A stretch of DNA of 50,392 nucleotides from Candidatus Cloacimonadota bacterium (lineage in GTDB: Bacteria; Cloacimonadota; Cloacimonadia; Cloacimonadales; Cloacimonadaceae), in contig DUNQ01000134.1 of assembly GCA_012839325.1 (NCBI GenBank), positions 1-50,392 of the forward strand, written 5' to 3'. Shown in pieces: positions 42,127-50,392 of the stretch. The translations under genes and the position numbers were made by a program. The notes under the pieces were generated by a model. That model was not told the DNA's origin and did no database searches. It saw only the letters and a list, made by a program, of their open reading frames with translations. Every line of letters starts with the position of its first letter. Within the stretch, counting starts at the first letter, position 1.

Positions 42127-44177
42127 TAAACACATATCGTGAGATAGGGAAATCTCGTATGAGAAGTGATGGCTTTTCCGATCTTAATTTGGCTAAACAA
42201 AAGATGTATATTCTCCGCCAATTTTGTGCAGAAGATGAAGAGTTTAAGTATCTTGTCAAGGTGGCAGGTGGCGAAAGAGAAGAAAAAATCGGTAGGATGA
42301 TCCAAATGAATCTGGATTCGGAAAACAAACAAATTGCTTTTACTAATACTTTTGAAATATCCGATGGAAAGAGTTCCGAATATATGATTTTCAAAAACTA
42401 TGCACCAAATGATCCGAATATTTACGGCACTCAAAAAGCATTTAAATCAATTCTTTCGTTTGGTCTTTTAGAATACATTATTAGGGAAAGAAAGAATATA
42501 ACATGGAGCAACCCGGATGGTGTTGATGGCTGCATCGAATATCTCCAAACGATTAGAGATAAGTTTTTTATAGACGATGATACATACGGTCTTAGACCAA
42601 ACTATGAACTATTATCCGAGGAGCTTAGACAAGGATTTCCCGAACCTGCATTAGATGATGAATTAAGAAATCTTACAGATGCACGAAAAATTAAAGATCG
42701 GATGAGAAAATTAGCAACAGACTATTTTAAGAATTTATGCAATGTATATGAGATACAAGCCCCTGCTTATGCATTAACGATAGATGGCAAGTTTATACAT
42801 GAAGTAGAGGAAGTGGCGCCATTTTATTTCGATGTCTTATATTATTATATTTTTGATAAGCTTTACGATGGCAAGATTCAAGGCAACTGTCATATATGTG
42901 GTCATGATAGACAGTTAGCAAAAGAAATGATGTTGAAACAAAAGTTTTATGGAACAACAAATAAATACTTTTTCGATAATGCAAAAAAAGGACAAAGCTA
43001 CAGTTCCTTTTCAATGTGTGAAGAGTGTTTCAAAGAGATAACGGTAGGAACAGAGTATTCCCGTACAAAACTTGAGACTAAACTACTGAATCTTGACTGC
43101 CTTGTTTTGCCGGAGCTTCAATTGAGCTTTAGCGATGAAATTGATAACATCGACGCCGAAAAGATTAAGCGGATAACAAATTTATTAAGACGGCAAAGTG
43201 TAAAAGATCGTGAGAACGAACTAAATGTTATTCGTAATCTTGAGCGGAGAGTTAAACAGTTTTCACTATTATTTTACCATAGGCCCAGTGCTACCAGCCA
43301 AGAGTTTATCGTAAATAAATTGATTAATAGCATAAGCCTTCCATCGCTTAGGGAAAAAAATGAGGACCTTGCAAATATAACCATGCAAAATCGATTGCCT
43401 GAGTTATTTAACTTAAACTATTCTTTATCATTCGAAGAGTTGCGCTATCTTATATTGCCATCTGTTTCTTCGCATGATAATATAAAGTTTCATGAATATC
43501 AGAAAATTAATCGTGATATCATCAGCATGCTATCTGCCTACTTGTATTCTCAAGACATAGACTATGATCTTACGATTAAACAATTTGTTAACATTTATGC
43601 TCGTAAATTCTATAAGTTGGGAAAATCGTCTGATTATGATCTCAGGCTTTCCCCGTATGTTCTTAATCTATTTTTAATGCATTTCAATAATTTTAACATG
43701 TTAAAAGGTTTAAAATCAAGGGAGGAAAAACCTATGACCACAAAACTGGAACAGCAAGACATACTTGAGTATTTCCAAAACCATCCCAAGGTATATGAGA
43801 ATAATTACCTTGCACAAGGTTTATTCATCTTAGGTTGGTTCTTGGCAGAGCTTGAATATGCTCAAAAGAAAAAAGGAATTAATCGAACAGCAATTCATAA
43901 GTTAAACCTTAGAGGCTTACCACTGCAAAAAGTCAAATCTTTTATGGCTACGATTGATGAATTGAGGTTGGTATGGAAAGTTTATGAAGACAAGCTGTTG
44001 GAAGCTTATTATCGAGAATGTATGAATTATATTGATTCAAGCATAATGAATCCAGAAGAAGTAGTATTTCATATCTTAGGAGGTCGAGCATATAGTAGTT
44101 ATACCGGGATCCTAAGGGGTAAAGAACACGCAGAAGCTAAACAAAAAGAGGAAAATTGGGAGGAACAAAATGATTAA
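42123..44177 (+). CDS. cas8b: Type I-B large subunit Cas8b (Csh1-like)
   Basis: 684 residues, the large Cascade subunit that recognises the PAM and helps DNA binding. The zinc-ribbon-type cysteines C256, C259 (CHICGHDRQL) and C299, C302 (MCEECFKE) are spaced as in Csh1-type proteins. Much of the sequence is otherwise unlike other families, as usual for Cas8. It overlaps cas6 by 4 and cas7 by 8 bases, so all are translated together. Confidence 0.85.
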   Translation: MINTYREIGKSRMRSDGFSDLNLAKQKMYILRQFCAEDEEFKYLVKVAGGEREEKIGRMIQMNLDSENKQIAFTNTFEISDGKSSEYMIFKNYAPNDPNIYGTQKAFKSILSFGLLEYIIRERKNITWSNPDGVDGCIEYLQTIRDKFFIDDDTYGLRPNYELLSEELRQGFPEPALDDELRNLTDARKIKDRMRKLATDYFKNLCNVYEIQAPAYALTIDGKFIHEVEEVAPFYFDVLYYYIFDKLYDGKIQGNCHICGHDRQLAKEMMLKQKFYGTTNKYFFDNAKKGQSYSSFSMCEECFKEITVGTEYSRTKLETKLLNLDCLVLPELQLSFSDEIDNIDAEKIKRITNLLRRQSVKDRENELNVIRNLERRVKQFSLLFYHRPSATSQEFIVNKLINSISLPSLREKNEDLANITMQNRLPELFNLNYSLSFEELRYLILPSVSSHDNIKFHEYQKINRDIISMLSAYLYSQDIDYDLTIKQFVNIYARKFYKLGKSSDYDLRLSPYVLNLFLMHFNNFNMLKGLKSREEKPMTTKLEQQDILEYFQNHPKVYENNYLAQGLFILGWFLAELEYAQKKKGINRTAIHKLNLRGLPLQKVKSFMATIDELRLVWKVYEDKLLEAYYRECMNYIDSSIMNPEEVVFHILGGRAYSSYTGILRGKEHAEAKQKEENWEEQND

Positions 44178-45042
44178 TAATAATTCTGAAATCCTATTCT
44201 TATATGACGCACAAATGTGTAATCCCAACGGGGATATGGACAATGAAAACAAACCTCGTATGGACTATGATACGTACACAAACTTGGTGTCTGATGTAAG
44301 GATTAAACGCTATATTCGCGACTATTTGGAGATTGTTAAAGAAAAACCTATTTTCGTAACCGCAAATGCAAAAGATGCGAAAGACAGGAATGCGCAAATC
44401 AAAAAAGAAAAACTTGAACATACTGATCTTATTGATGTGCGGATGTTTGGAGCTGTCACAGCCGAAAAAGATAGAGTGGGTGGCCATTTTACCGGAGCAA
44501 TTCAGTTCAATTGGGGTTATTCTTTACACCCTGTTGAGCTCGTCGATAGCAGCACGATAACATCGAGTTTTTCTTCCGGTGAAGGTATAGGTAAAGATTA
44601 TCGTGTTCATTATTCACTACTTGCAATCTCCGGCAGTGTTAATGCACATGCAGCAGACAAAACAAGCCTAAGCAATGAAGATCTTGCTCTTTTTGATGAA
44701 GCTATTTTGCGATCAATACCCTTGGCAAGAACCAGATCAAAGATCGGACAGTATCCTCGCCTGTATTTACGTATTGAACTAAAAGATAAGAACTCATTTT
44801 TAAAGGATATGAGATCTATGCTCATAATGAAAAGTAATGATGAAACCATTGCTGCAAATCTACGCTTGGTCCGCAAGCCTGAAGACTATTACATTGATAT
44901 CAGTCAGCTCGTGGAGTATCTAAATGATAATCAAGAAAAGATTTCAAAGATCCATTACTTCAAAGATAAAGAATTAAATATTCCGGAATTTGAAAAAATC
45001 TTTGTAAAAGCGGATTGGAAGCATGAGCTGTCCCTTCTATGA
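44170..45042 (+). CDS. cas7: Cas7 (Csh2-type) Cascade backbone
   Basis: 290 residues. The N-terminus SEILFLYDAQMCNPNGDMDN followed by NKPRMDYDT and VSDVRIKRYIRDYL is characteristic of Csh2 (NPNGD motif, then an R-rich VRIKRYIRD segment). Cas7 wraps the crRNA as the helical backbone of Cascade. GGAGGAACAAA precedes the ATG. Thirteen bases separate it from cas5. Confidence 0.93.
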   Translation: MINNNSEILFLYDAQMCNPNGDMDNENKPRMDYDTYTNLVSDVRIKRYIRDYLEIVKEKPIFVTANAKDAKDRNAQIKKEKLEHTDLIDVRMFGAVTAEKDRVGGHFTGAIQFNWGYSLHPVELVDSSTITSSFSSGEGIGKDYRVHYSLLAISGSVNAHAADKTSLSNEDLALFDEAILRSIPLARTRSKIGQYPRLYLRIELKDKNSFLKDMRSMLIMKSNDETIAANLRLVRKPEDYYIDISQLVEYLNDNQEKISKIHYFKDKELNIPEFEKIFVKADWKHELSLL

Positions 45043-45054
45043 TAGGGGGATACC

Positions 45055-45840
45055 ATGAGTGTAAATCGTATATTTGACACGCTTTTGGAATTGAAGCTTA
45101 CGGGAAAGTTTGCTCATTTTCGTAAGTTCTATACTAATGCGTCTTCACTAACTTATAGCATTCCTCCTCGAACAGTTGTGTGTGGCTTGATTGCTTCAAT
45201 ACTGATGTATCCGAGAGATTCTTATTATGATGCCCTAAGTTCGGAAAATCTTGGTGTGGCAATCAGGCTGCCGCATGGGACTTCATTGCGTAAACAATTT
45301 CATACATTGAATTACGTTGGAAACGACAAACTAATTAATGATGTTTCAATGCATAAACAATGTCGCTTGGAAATGCTGATGTCTGCCCCTGATCGTGATT
45401 TAGAGTGGACTATTTATTTAGGTTTCAATGAAACTGTGAGTAATGATCCAGATATTATCAGTTTAGATCATCTTAAATCCAGAATTCAAGATCAAAATCT
45501 TGGCTATGATGTATATCTCGGACAGAAACAATTTCGCGGGAACATCAAGCTTACATCAGAATATAGTGCCCAAGATTATCAACACATTAATGAGTCGGAT
45601 TATGTGGATTCTGTGATCAATAAAGATCAGGTGAATAGGTTGGAAAATGAAGAGTTTTATCTTAGCATAGAACGAATGCCATTGGAACAAGCACTGTCTC
45701 GCGTGAGAAAAGTGGATATCCGACGTACCGTTCGTTCTGGAGATATTCTTATTGAAACCACCGGCAATCGCCTGCGGGGCGATTTTTCCGATTTGTTAGA
45801 ATTAAATGACGATAATAAAACCAGGATATCCTTTTTATAA
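45055..45840 (+). CDS. cas5: Cas5 (Cas5h/Cas5b)
   Basis: 261 residues of RAMP fold. The N-terminal LTGKFAHFRKFYTNASSLTY and IPPRTVVCGLIASIL match Cas5h: the signature in type I-B is a K-x-AHF-R-x-x-T-x-x-S-x-x-Y-x-x-PPRT pattern. It caps the 5' end of the crRNA in Cascade. AGGGGGGATACC precedes the ATG; the stop overlaps cas3 by one base. Confidence 0.9.
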   Translation: MSVNRIFDTLLELKLTGKFAHFRKFYTNASSLTYSIPPRTVVCGLIASILMYPRDSYYDALSSENLGVAIRLPHGTSLRKQFHTLNYVGNDKLINDVSMHKQCRLEMLMSAPDRDLEWTIYLGFNETVSNDPDIISLDHLKSRIQDQNLGYDVYLGQKQFRGNIKLTSEYSAQDYQHINESDYVDSVINKDQVNRLENEEFYLSIERMPLEQALSRVRKVDIRRTVRSGDILIETTGNRLRGDFSDLLELNDDNKTRISFL

Positions 45841-48239
45841 TGATTATTTCTCATCCTGCAATCAAAGAATATCAGAGAAAGCCTTTGGCAGAACATCTTG
45901 CCAATGTGGCAAAAGGATCTCGTGATCGAATCCAAAGGCTTTCTCTTTCAACAAAGTTAATCTCAAAAGAAAACTTTGAAGAATTGGCTTTTAGGGCAGG
46001 ATTGCTACACGACATAGGTAAAGCAAGCACTTATTTTCAAGATTATATTAGAGGAGGGAATAGAACTGTATTTTCAAATCATAGCCTTATATCTGCAATA
46101 TTGCTTTATTATGTTCTTGCTGATGACCCCAGATATAGGGAGTTTGCACTAATTGCTTTTAAAGCTGTTCAAAGGCATCACGGAAACCTTAGCTCGTTCG
46201 GATCTGAGCGTCTGTTTGACTTAGTTTTAATTAGTAATACACTTAAGATATATGAGAGCGTTAGGCGGCAGATTGCAAAAGACCAAAGTCTTAGCGATCT
46301 GCTACAAAAACATTCAATCTTTTTACCGTCATTAAATAAGGAGAAAATTGAAAAGCTTGGTGACGAATTGGAAGAATTTGAAGAAATAGGAGATACTGAT
46401 GATGCTATTGAACGTTTTTTAATTCAAAATTTGCTATTTTCTGTCCTTTTGGATGCAGATAAGCATGACGCTGCAAGAATAGATTATAAAATTGATCAGC
46501 ATTTGCACAAAATAAGATCATACTCCCCAAGCAATTATGTTGAAACATTTGATAATAGACAAAGCGAGTTAAATATAATAAGAAGTCGCTTATTAAAGGC
46601 TGCTTCTGAAGTTGATCCGGATTCTGGGAGATGTTTTGCAATGAGTGCACCAACGGGAAGCGGTAAGACGCTTGCTTGCCTGGGTTTTGCCGATGCGCTT
46701 TTCTTAGCTAAATCAAAAAAAAGAAGACTTATTTACTGTTTGCCCTATACTTCGATTATTGATCAAAACTTTGACGAGATTGATAAAGTATTAAGTGCAA
46801 ATGGAATGGATGCGAAAAATAGAGACCTGCTTTTAAAACACCATCATTTAGTTGATTTTTCAAATCGTTTTTCAGAAGAACCCCCTAATGAAGACTATAA
46901 TTATCATGATTATCTAAACGATACTCTTATTGCAGATTCTTGGAATGCTGCATGTGTGGTATCAAGCTTTGTTCAGCTTTTCCATTCGTTAATTGGTTCT
47001 AAAAACTCCTTAGTTCGCAAGCTTCACAATATAGTAAATTCTATTATTTTGCTGGATGAGGTACAGAGTCTTCCTCCAAAATATTATCCACTTTTACGCA
47101 GGATGTTTTATGTTTTGGCAAACAGATTTGATACTTATATCCTAACTTGCACCGCCACTCAACCTTTTATTTATGAGCCTGATAGTTTTCACGAAATTAG
47201 TCCGCCAAGTCTATTTGATCACGATGTATTTAATCGTGTATCCTTAGAAATTGTAAGAGAGCCTCAGTCTTTGGAGGATTTTGCGGAAAACTTAAAGCTG
47301 GAAGATGCAAAAAGCGCCTTGTTCGTTATGAATACTAAAAAGTCAGCAAACACGCTCTATCGACTACTGTCAGAAAAATATGGAGATATCTATGATGTGT
47401 ATTGTCTTACTACTTACCATGTTCCGGCTATCAGATTAAAAAAGATTAAAGAAATTAAAGAACTATTAGAAAAACATAAACCGCTGCTTTTGGTATCCAC
47501 TCAGCTAATTGAAGCAGGAGTTGATCTTAGTTTTCAAAAAGCATATAGAGATAAATGCCCGCTTGATTCAATTATTCAAGTAGCAGGCAGGTGTAACCGA
47601 CATAGTGAGTTCGGTGTTATGGGCGGCAATATGCAATTGCTAAACCTTAACGAAGATGGGAGAGATTATGCCTCAAGAATATATGATAAATATTTGTTGC
47701 AGAAGACAGATGAGGCAATACGGGGACTAAAAAAAATTGAAAATAAAGATTTTGAGAAACTTATAAAAAGCTATTATCACAGTCTTGAGTTTCAGGCTGA
47801 ATCAAATGCAATTATGCGTTCAATACAAGAATTGAATTATGATCAAAATCGCATAGGACAGCTTGCGATAGATAAATTTAGGCTAATTGAAGATAGCTAT
47901 GCAACAACTACTTTGTATATACCGCTATGTGAAAAAGCAGAAATTGCTCTGGAGAACTTAATACGCGCACAAAATGAACTGTCTAACAGTGAAAGCTTGG
48001 ATGAGGATACAGAATCTGAGCTCCGATTTCAGATTAAAAAGAGCTATCACATGTTGTCTGCTTATCAACTTAACCTTCATCATGGCGATTTGAAACATTA
48101 CGACATAAAGATGTCTTATTTTAATAAATTAAACGATTCAGTTTATTATATATCACCCGATGGGGTAGAGAATACGTATGACAACCATCAGGGCTTAATC
48201 TTGGAACCAGACTACCGAGGTGCTGTTATCAGTATATAA
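45840..48239 (+). CDS. cas3: Cas3 HD-nuclease/helicase
   Basis: 799 residues. N-terminal HD nuclease: H57-D58 (GLLHDIGKAS), H81, and H113-H114 (QRHHGN). A superfamily 2 helicase follows: Walker A MSAPTGSGKTLACLG (268-282), DEVQ (406-409), TCTATQP (436-442), and motif VI QVAGRCNRHS (580-589). HD and helicase in one chain is the standard form. It degrades the DNA strand displaced by Cascade. The ATG overlaps the cas5 stop by one base and lacks its own strong ribosome-binding site. Confidence 0.95.
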   Translation: MIISHPAIKEYQRKPLAEHLANVAKGSRDRIQRLSLSTKLISKENFEELAFRAGLLHDIGKASTYFQDYIRGGNRTVFSNHSLISAILLYYVLADDPRYREFALIAFKAVQRHHGNLSSFGSERLFDLVLISNTLKIYESVRRQIAKDQSLSDLLQKHSIFLPSLNKEKIEKLGDELEEFEEIGDTDDAIERFLIQNLLFSVLLDADKHDAARIDYKIDQHLHKIRSYSPSNYVETFDNRQSELNIIRSRLLKAASEVDPDSGRCFAMSAPTGSGKTLACLGFADALFLAKSKKRRLIYCLPYTSIIDQNFDEIDKVLSANGMDAKNRDLLLKHHHLVDFSNRFSEEPPNEDYNYHDYLNDTLIADSWNAACVVSSFVQLFHSLIGSKNSLVRKLHNIVNSIILLDEVQSLPPKYYPLLRRMFYVLANRFDTYILTCTATQPFIYEPDSFHEISPPSLFDHDVFNRVSLEIVREPQSLEDFAENLKLEDAKSALFVMNTKKSANTLYRLLSEKYGDIYDVYCLTTYHVPAIRLKKIKEIKELLEKHKPLLLVSTQLIEAGVDLSFQKAYRDKCPLDSIIQVAGRCNRHSEFGVMGGNMQLLNLNEDGRDYASRIYDKYLLQKTDEAIRGLKKIENKDFEKLIKSYYHSLEFQAESNAIMRSIQELNYDQNRIGQLAIDKFRLIEDSYATTTLYIPLCEKAEIALENLIRAQNELSNSESLDEDTESELRFQIKKSYHMLSAYQLNLHHGDLKHYDIKMSYFNKLNDSVYYISPDGVENTYDNHQGLILEPDYRGAVISI

Positions 48240-48241
48240 AT

Positions 48242-49291
48242 ATGGAGCTACATATAAATACTTACGGTTCTGCACTGAGAAAAAAAGACAATATGTTTGA
48301 AATATGGTCTGAGGGGAGAAAGGTGAAAATATCACCGCAAAAAATCTCTTCAATTGTTATATCTAATGCGGTTCAAATAAGTTCTGACGCAATTCAATTG
48401 GCATTAGAACACAACATTGACGTCGTAATGTTAGACCAATATGGTGACCCTTATGCACGGGTGTGGTTCCCGCGCATAGGTAGCACGGTTCTTATCCGCA
48501 GGCGGCAGTTAGAGATGATCGATGATGCGCTTGGCTTGGACTTCATCAAAAGATGGGTTTGTCTAAAGATTATGAATCAGTACAGATTTCTCAAAACATT
48601 AGCTTCCAAACGTGATTGGGTTTCAGAAGAAAAACGAGAAAAAATTGAGCTTTTGCGCAATTATGCAGTATCAATATTCAGAAGTGAAGGACACATTGAT
48701 GAACTATCGGGAGTTTTCATGGGATTAGAAGGAAGTGCATCAAGAGTTTATTTCGGACTCTTAGCTGAGTTTATACCGGATACATATAAATTCAAAGGAA
48801 GAAGCTCACGCCCGGCAAAAGATGTGTTTAATGCATTCTTAAACTATGCTTACGGCATATTATATTCAAAAACAGAGAGAGCTTTGATCATCGCAGGCTT
48901 GGATCCTTATATTGGTATCTTACACAGCGATAACTATAACAAGAAAAGCTTTGTTTTTGACTTTATTGAGGCCTATAGAATTCTTGCGGACGAGCCGGTC
49001 TTCTATTTCTTTTCAAGACATAAATGCAAACCGGAATATTATGATGAGATTCATAAAGGCATAACCCTCAATGCGGAGGGTAAGAAGGTGTTTGCTCCAT
49101 ATATCCTTGAATACTTAGACCAGAAAATACGCTATCGAAATAAAAATAGAAAAAGAATAGACATGATCCAAACTGATGCACATGCATTTGCGAATTTTAT
49201 CATTGGGAAAAAAGATAGCTATTTTGAGCAGTCAGTTGCTCGTAAGTTTGAAAACTTTATTAATATAGATAAAAAATTAGAGGAGGAATGA
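48242..49291 (+). CDS. cas1: Cas1 integrase
   Basis: 349 residues. The metal-binding triad is visible: E163 (GLEGSASRVYF), H228 (GILHSDN) and D240 or E243 (FDFIEAYR). N-terminal beta sandwich (MELHINTYGSALRKKDNMFE) followed by the helical catalytic domain. It integrates new spacers together with Cas2. It starts two bases after the cas3 stop and overlaps cas2 by four bases. Confidence 0.96.
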   Translation: MELHINTYGSALRKKDNMFEIWSEGRKVKISPQKISSIVISNAVQISSDAIQLALEHNIDVVMLDQYGDPYARVWFPRIGSTVLIRRRQLEMIDDALGLDFIKRWVCLKIMNQYRFLKTLASKRDWVSEEKREKIELLRNYAVSIFRSEGHIDELSGVFMGLEGSASRVYFGLLAEFIPDTYKFKGRSSRPAKDVFNAFLNYAYGILYSKTERALIIAGLDPYIGILHSDNYNKKSFVFDFIEAYRILADEPVFYFFSRHKCKPEYYDEIHKGITLNAEGKKVFAPYILEYLDQKIRYRNKNRKRIDMIQTDAHAFANFIIGKKDSYFEQSVARKFENFINIDKKLEEE

Positions 49292-49581
49292 TGCTGACTT
49301 GGGTAATGTATGACATTTGCGAGAATAAAGTACGCAATAAGATTGTGAAAATATGTGAACAAGCGGGAATATATCGTGTGCAGTATTCTGTCTGGCTAGG
49401 GGAGATGAACAGAACCAAAAGAAGAGAAGTTCAAACGCAGATCGAAGACCTTATAGATCATGATGTGGATAAAGTGTATATATTTCCTATGTGTAGAGAA
49501 GATTTTAAGTCTTGCGTCTTGCTTGGACAGGCTTTTGATAAAAAATTGATAACAAACGAACTTATTGCTTTGATGGCATGA
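49288..49581 (+). CDS. cas2: Cas2
   Basis: 97-residue ferredoxin-fold protein that bridges Cas1 dimers during spacer acquisition. Opens MLTWVMYDICENKVRNKIVK, with the conserved Asp of YDI (D9 counting from the first Met), then YRVQYSVWLGEMN and YIFPMCRED, all usual for Cas2. AGAGGAGGA precedes the tandem ATGs (49288 and 49291); either is acceptable. It overlaps cas4 by four bases. Confidence 0.95.
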   Translation: MMLTWVMYDICENKVRNKIVKICEQAGIYRVQYSVWLGEMNRTKRREVQTQIEDLIDHDVDKVYIFPMCREDFKSCVLLGQAFDKKLITNELIALMA

Positions 49582-50171
49582 ATAAAGGCACCCAATATAT
49601 CACTCCTTCCGATGTTATACAGTATCTTTATTGTCCAAGGTTTATTTACTTTATGCATGTTTTGAATATTGATCAGCATGAACATAGGCGTTACTTGGTA
49701 AACAAAGGTAGAGATATGCACGTATTAAAGCTGGTTCGAAATAAAGACTATTTAAGAAAAAAGATAGGTGTAATAGATAAGCTTTCAGATGTTTATCTCA
49801 GCTCTGATACTAATTGCTTAGTTGGTAAAATGGATGAAGTGTTGTTTCTTGAAGATGGAAGTGCTGCACCTTTAGATTACAAGTATGCCTTTTGGGATGA
49901 TAGAGTGCATAAAACACATATTTATCAACAATGCCTTTATTGCATCCTTATTGAGGAGAACTTCGATGTTGCATCACACAAAGCATTCATTGTTTACATT
50001 CGTTCAAAAAATCACTTAGAAACTCTTTCTATTGGAGAAAAGCTAAAGAAAAATGCCATGAGAATGGTTGACGAGATATTTAATATTATTAATCTTGGTT
50101 TGTTTCCGGATGTGAAAATTAATTTAAGGAAATGTGAGGATTGCACTTATAGAAATATTTGCGTAACCTGA
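49578..50171 (+). CDS. cas4: Cas4 RecB-like exonuclease
   Basis: 197 residues. The four iron-sulfur cysteines are C19 (YLYCPRF), C186, C189 and C195 (CEDCTYRNIC); the nuclease core has D86 (VGKMDE), D100 and K102 (PLDYKY) and the QQ at 117-118. Cas4 selects and trims spacer precursors with the correct PAM. Its position after cas2, rather than before cas1, is less common in type I-B. It is the last cas gene before the CRISPR leader. Confidence 0.95.
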   Translation: MNKGTQYITPSDVIQYLYCPRFIYFMHVLNIDQHEHRRYLVNKGRDMHVLKLVRNKDYLRKKIGVIDKLSDVYLSSDTNCLVGKMDEVLFLEDGSAAPLDYKYAFWDDRVHKTHIYQQCLYCILIEENFDVASHKAFIVYIRSKNHLETLSIGEKLKKNAMRMVDEIFNIINLGLFPDVKINLRKCEDCTYRNICVT

Positions 50172-50361
50172 TAGAAGTTTATTGACATTTTCAGATGTTT
50201 ATTGATCTTTGCCTTTGTATAGTGTGTTAAAAGCTATTCTGGGAACAGAATGTGATAAGAAATACGTTTAATTTTGTGGTTTTTTGTAGATTTACTCTTG
50301 CTGATTTAAAAGGCTAATCTGCTTGTAAATTATATAGATAGAAAAGAGTGAGGATTCAAAA
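50172..50361 (+). promoter_or_regulatory. AT-rich CRISPR leader
   Basis: A 190-base AT-rich stretch between cas4 and the first repeat, with no gene. It includes ATTCTG-GGAA-CAGAAT (50236-50251), a perfect 6-bp stem-loop, and T-rich runs near 50276. Leaders carry the promoter for the array and the sequence needed for integration of new spacers at its near end. Position and composition fit; no direct promoter match stands out. Confidence 0.7.
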
Positions 50362-50391
50362 GCCACACTCCAACAAATAAAGGGTTGAAAC
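50362..50391 (+). CRISPR. Probable first CRISPR repeat (array continues beyond window)
   Basis: The last 30 bases but one run from GCCACACTCC through AACAAATAAA to GGGTTGAAAC. Ending in GTTGAAAC fits the 8-base 5' handle of type I-B crRNAs, the 30-base length is usual for this type, and it lies at the expected position after the leader. Only one copy is seen because the window ends there, so length and repeat identity are inferred. Confidence 0.7.
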
Positions 50392-50392
50392 C

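Overview
The left ~35 kb looks like the chromosome of a Gram-negative, probably anaerobic bacterium. The lipid A genes (lpxD, a fused lpxC-fabZ, lpxA), a two-subunit glycine decarboxylase (gcvPA/gcvPB), DUF1015, CHASE2/FecR signalling and dense intergenic hairpin repeats together suggest a Cloacimonadota (Candidatus Cloacimonas-like) or other FCB-group genome. This is inference from gene content; no marker such as rRNA lies in the window.

Layout. 1-519: 3' end of a UDP-glucose dehydrogenase gene on +. 595-12155: ten tightly packed minus-strand genes (gcvPA, gcvPB, Skp/OmpH, lpxD, lpxC-fabZ, lpxA, an M18 aminopeptidase, DUF1015, rimO, trpS). 12156-13645: gene-free, filled with short hairpin repeats plus a ~170-bp element that recurs at 35.5 kb. 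13646-21671: minus-strand genes for a GNAT/FemAB-like protein, D-Ala-D-Ala ligase, a secreted protein, a FecR-domain protein, a predicted outer-membrane barrel and a CHASE2 adenylate/guanylate cyclase. 21838-22036: a 48-bp tandem repeat. 22047-31463: a seven-gene minus-strand operon (PqqD-like protein, ATP-grasp ligase, PLP fold-III decarboxylase, urea-transporter/M23-peptidase fusion, two TPR proteins, large lipoprotein). I think this operon is a coherent and poorly described biosynthesis and envelope system. 31.5-35.4 kb: an IS256-type transposase remnant, two lipoproteins, a DsrE-like protein and one unknown gene, separated by long hairpin-repeat blocks.

From about 35.6 kb the sequence becomes visibly more AT-rich and all genes are on +. 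This is a defence island. It holds a two-gene operon coding for an Hsp70/actin-fold ATPase with a short WD40-like N-terminus and a RapA-like SNF2 helicase. A complete type I-B CRISPR-Cas operon follows in the order cas6-cas8b-cas7-cas5-cas3-cas1-cas2-cas4. The window ends at an AT-rich leader and what appears to be the first CRISPR repeat, whose last eight bases (GTTGAAAC) match a type I-B crRNA 5' handle.

Most notable: (1) the PqqD/ATP-grasp/decarboxylase/urea-transporter-M23 operon; (2) the Hsp70-SNF2 pair directly upstream of cas; (3) a family of intergenic hairpins with 8-10 bp arms of different sequence that keep their pairing around a near-constant CG-YCCY-CG core, which is covariation visible within this one window.
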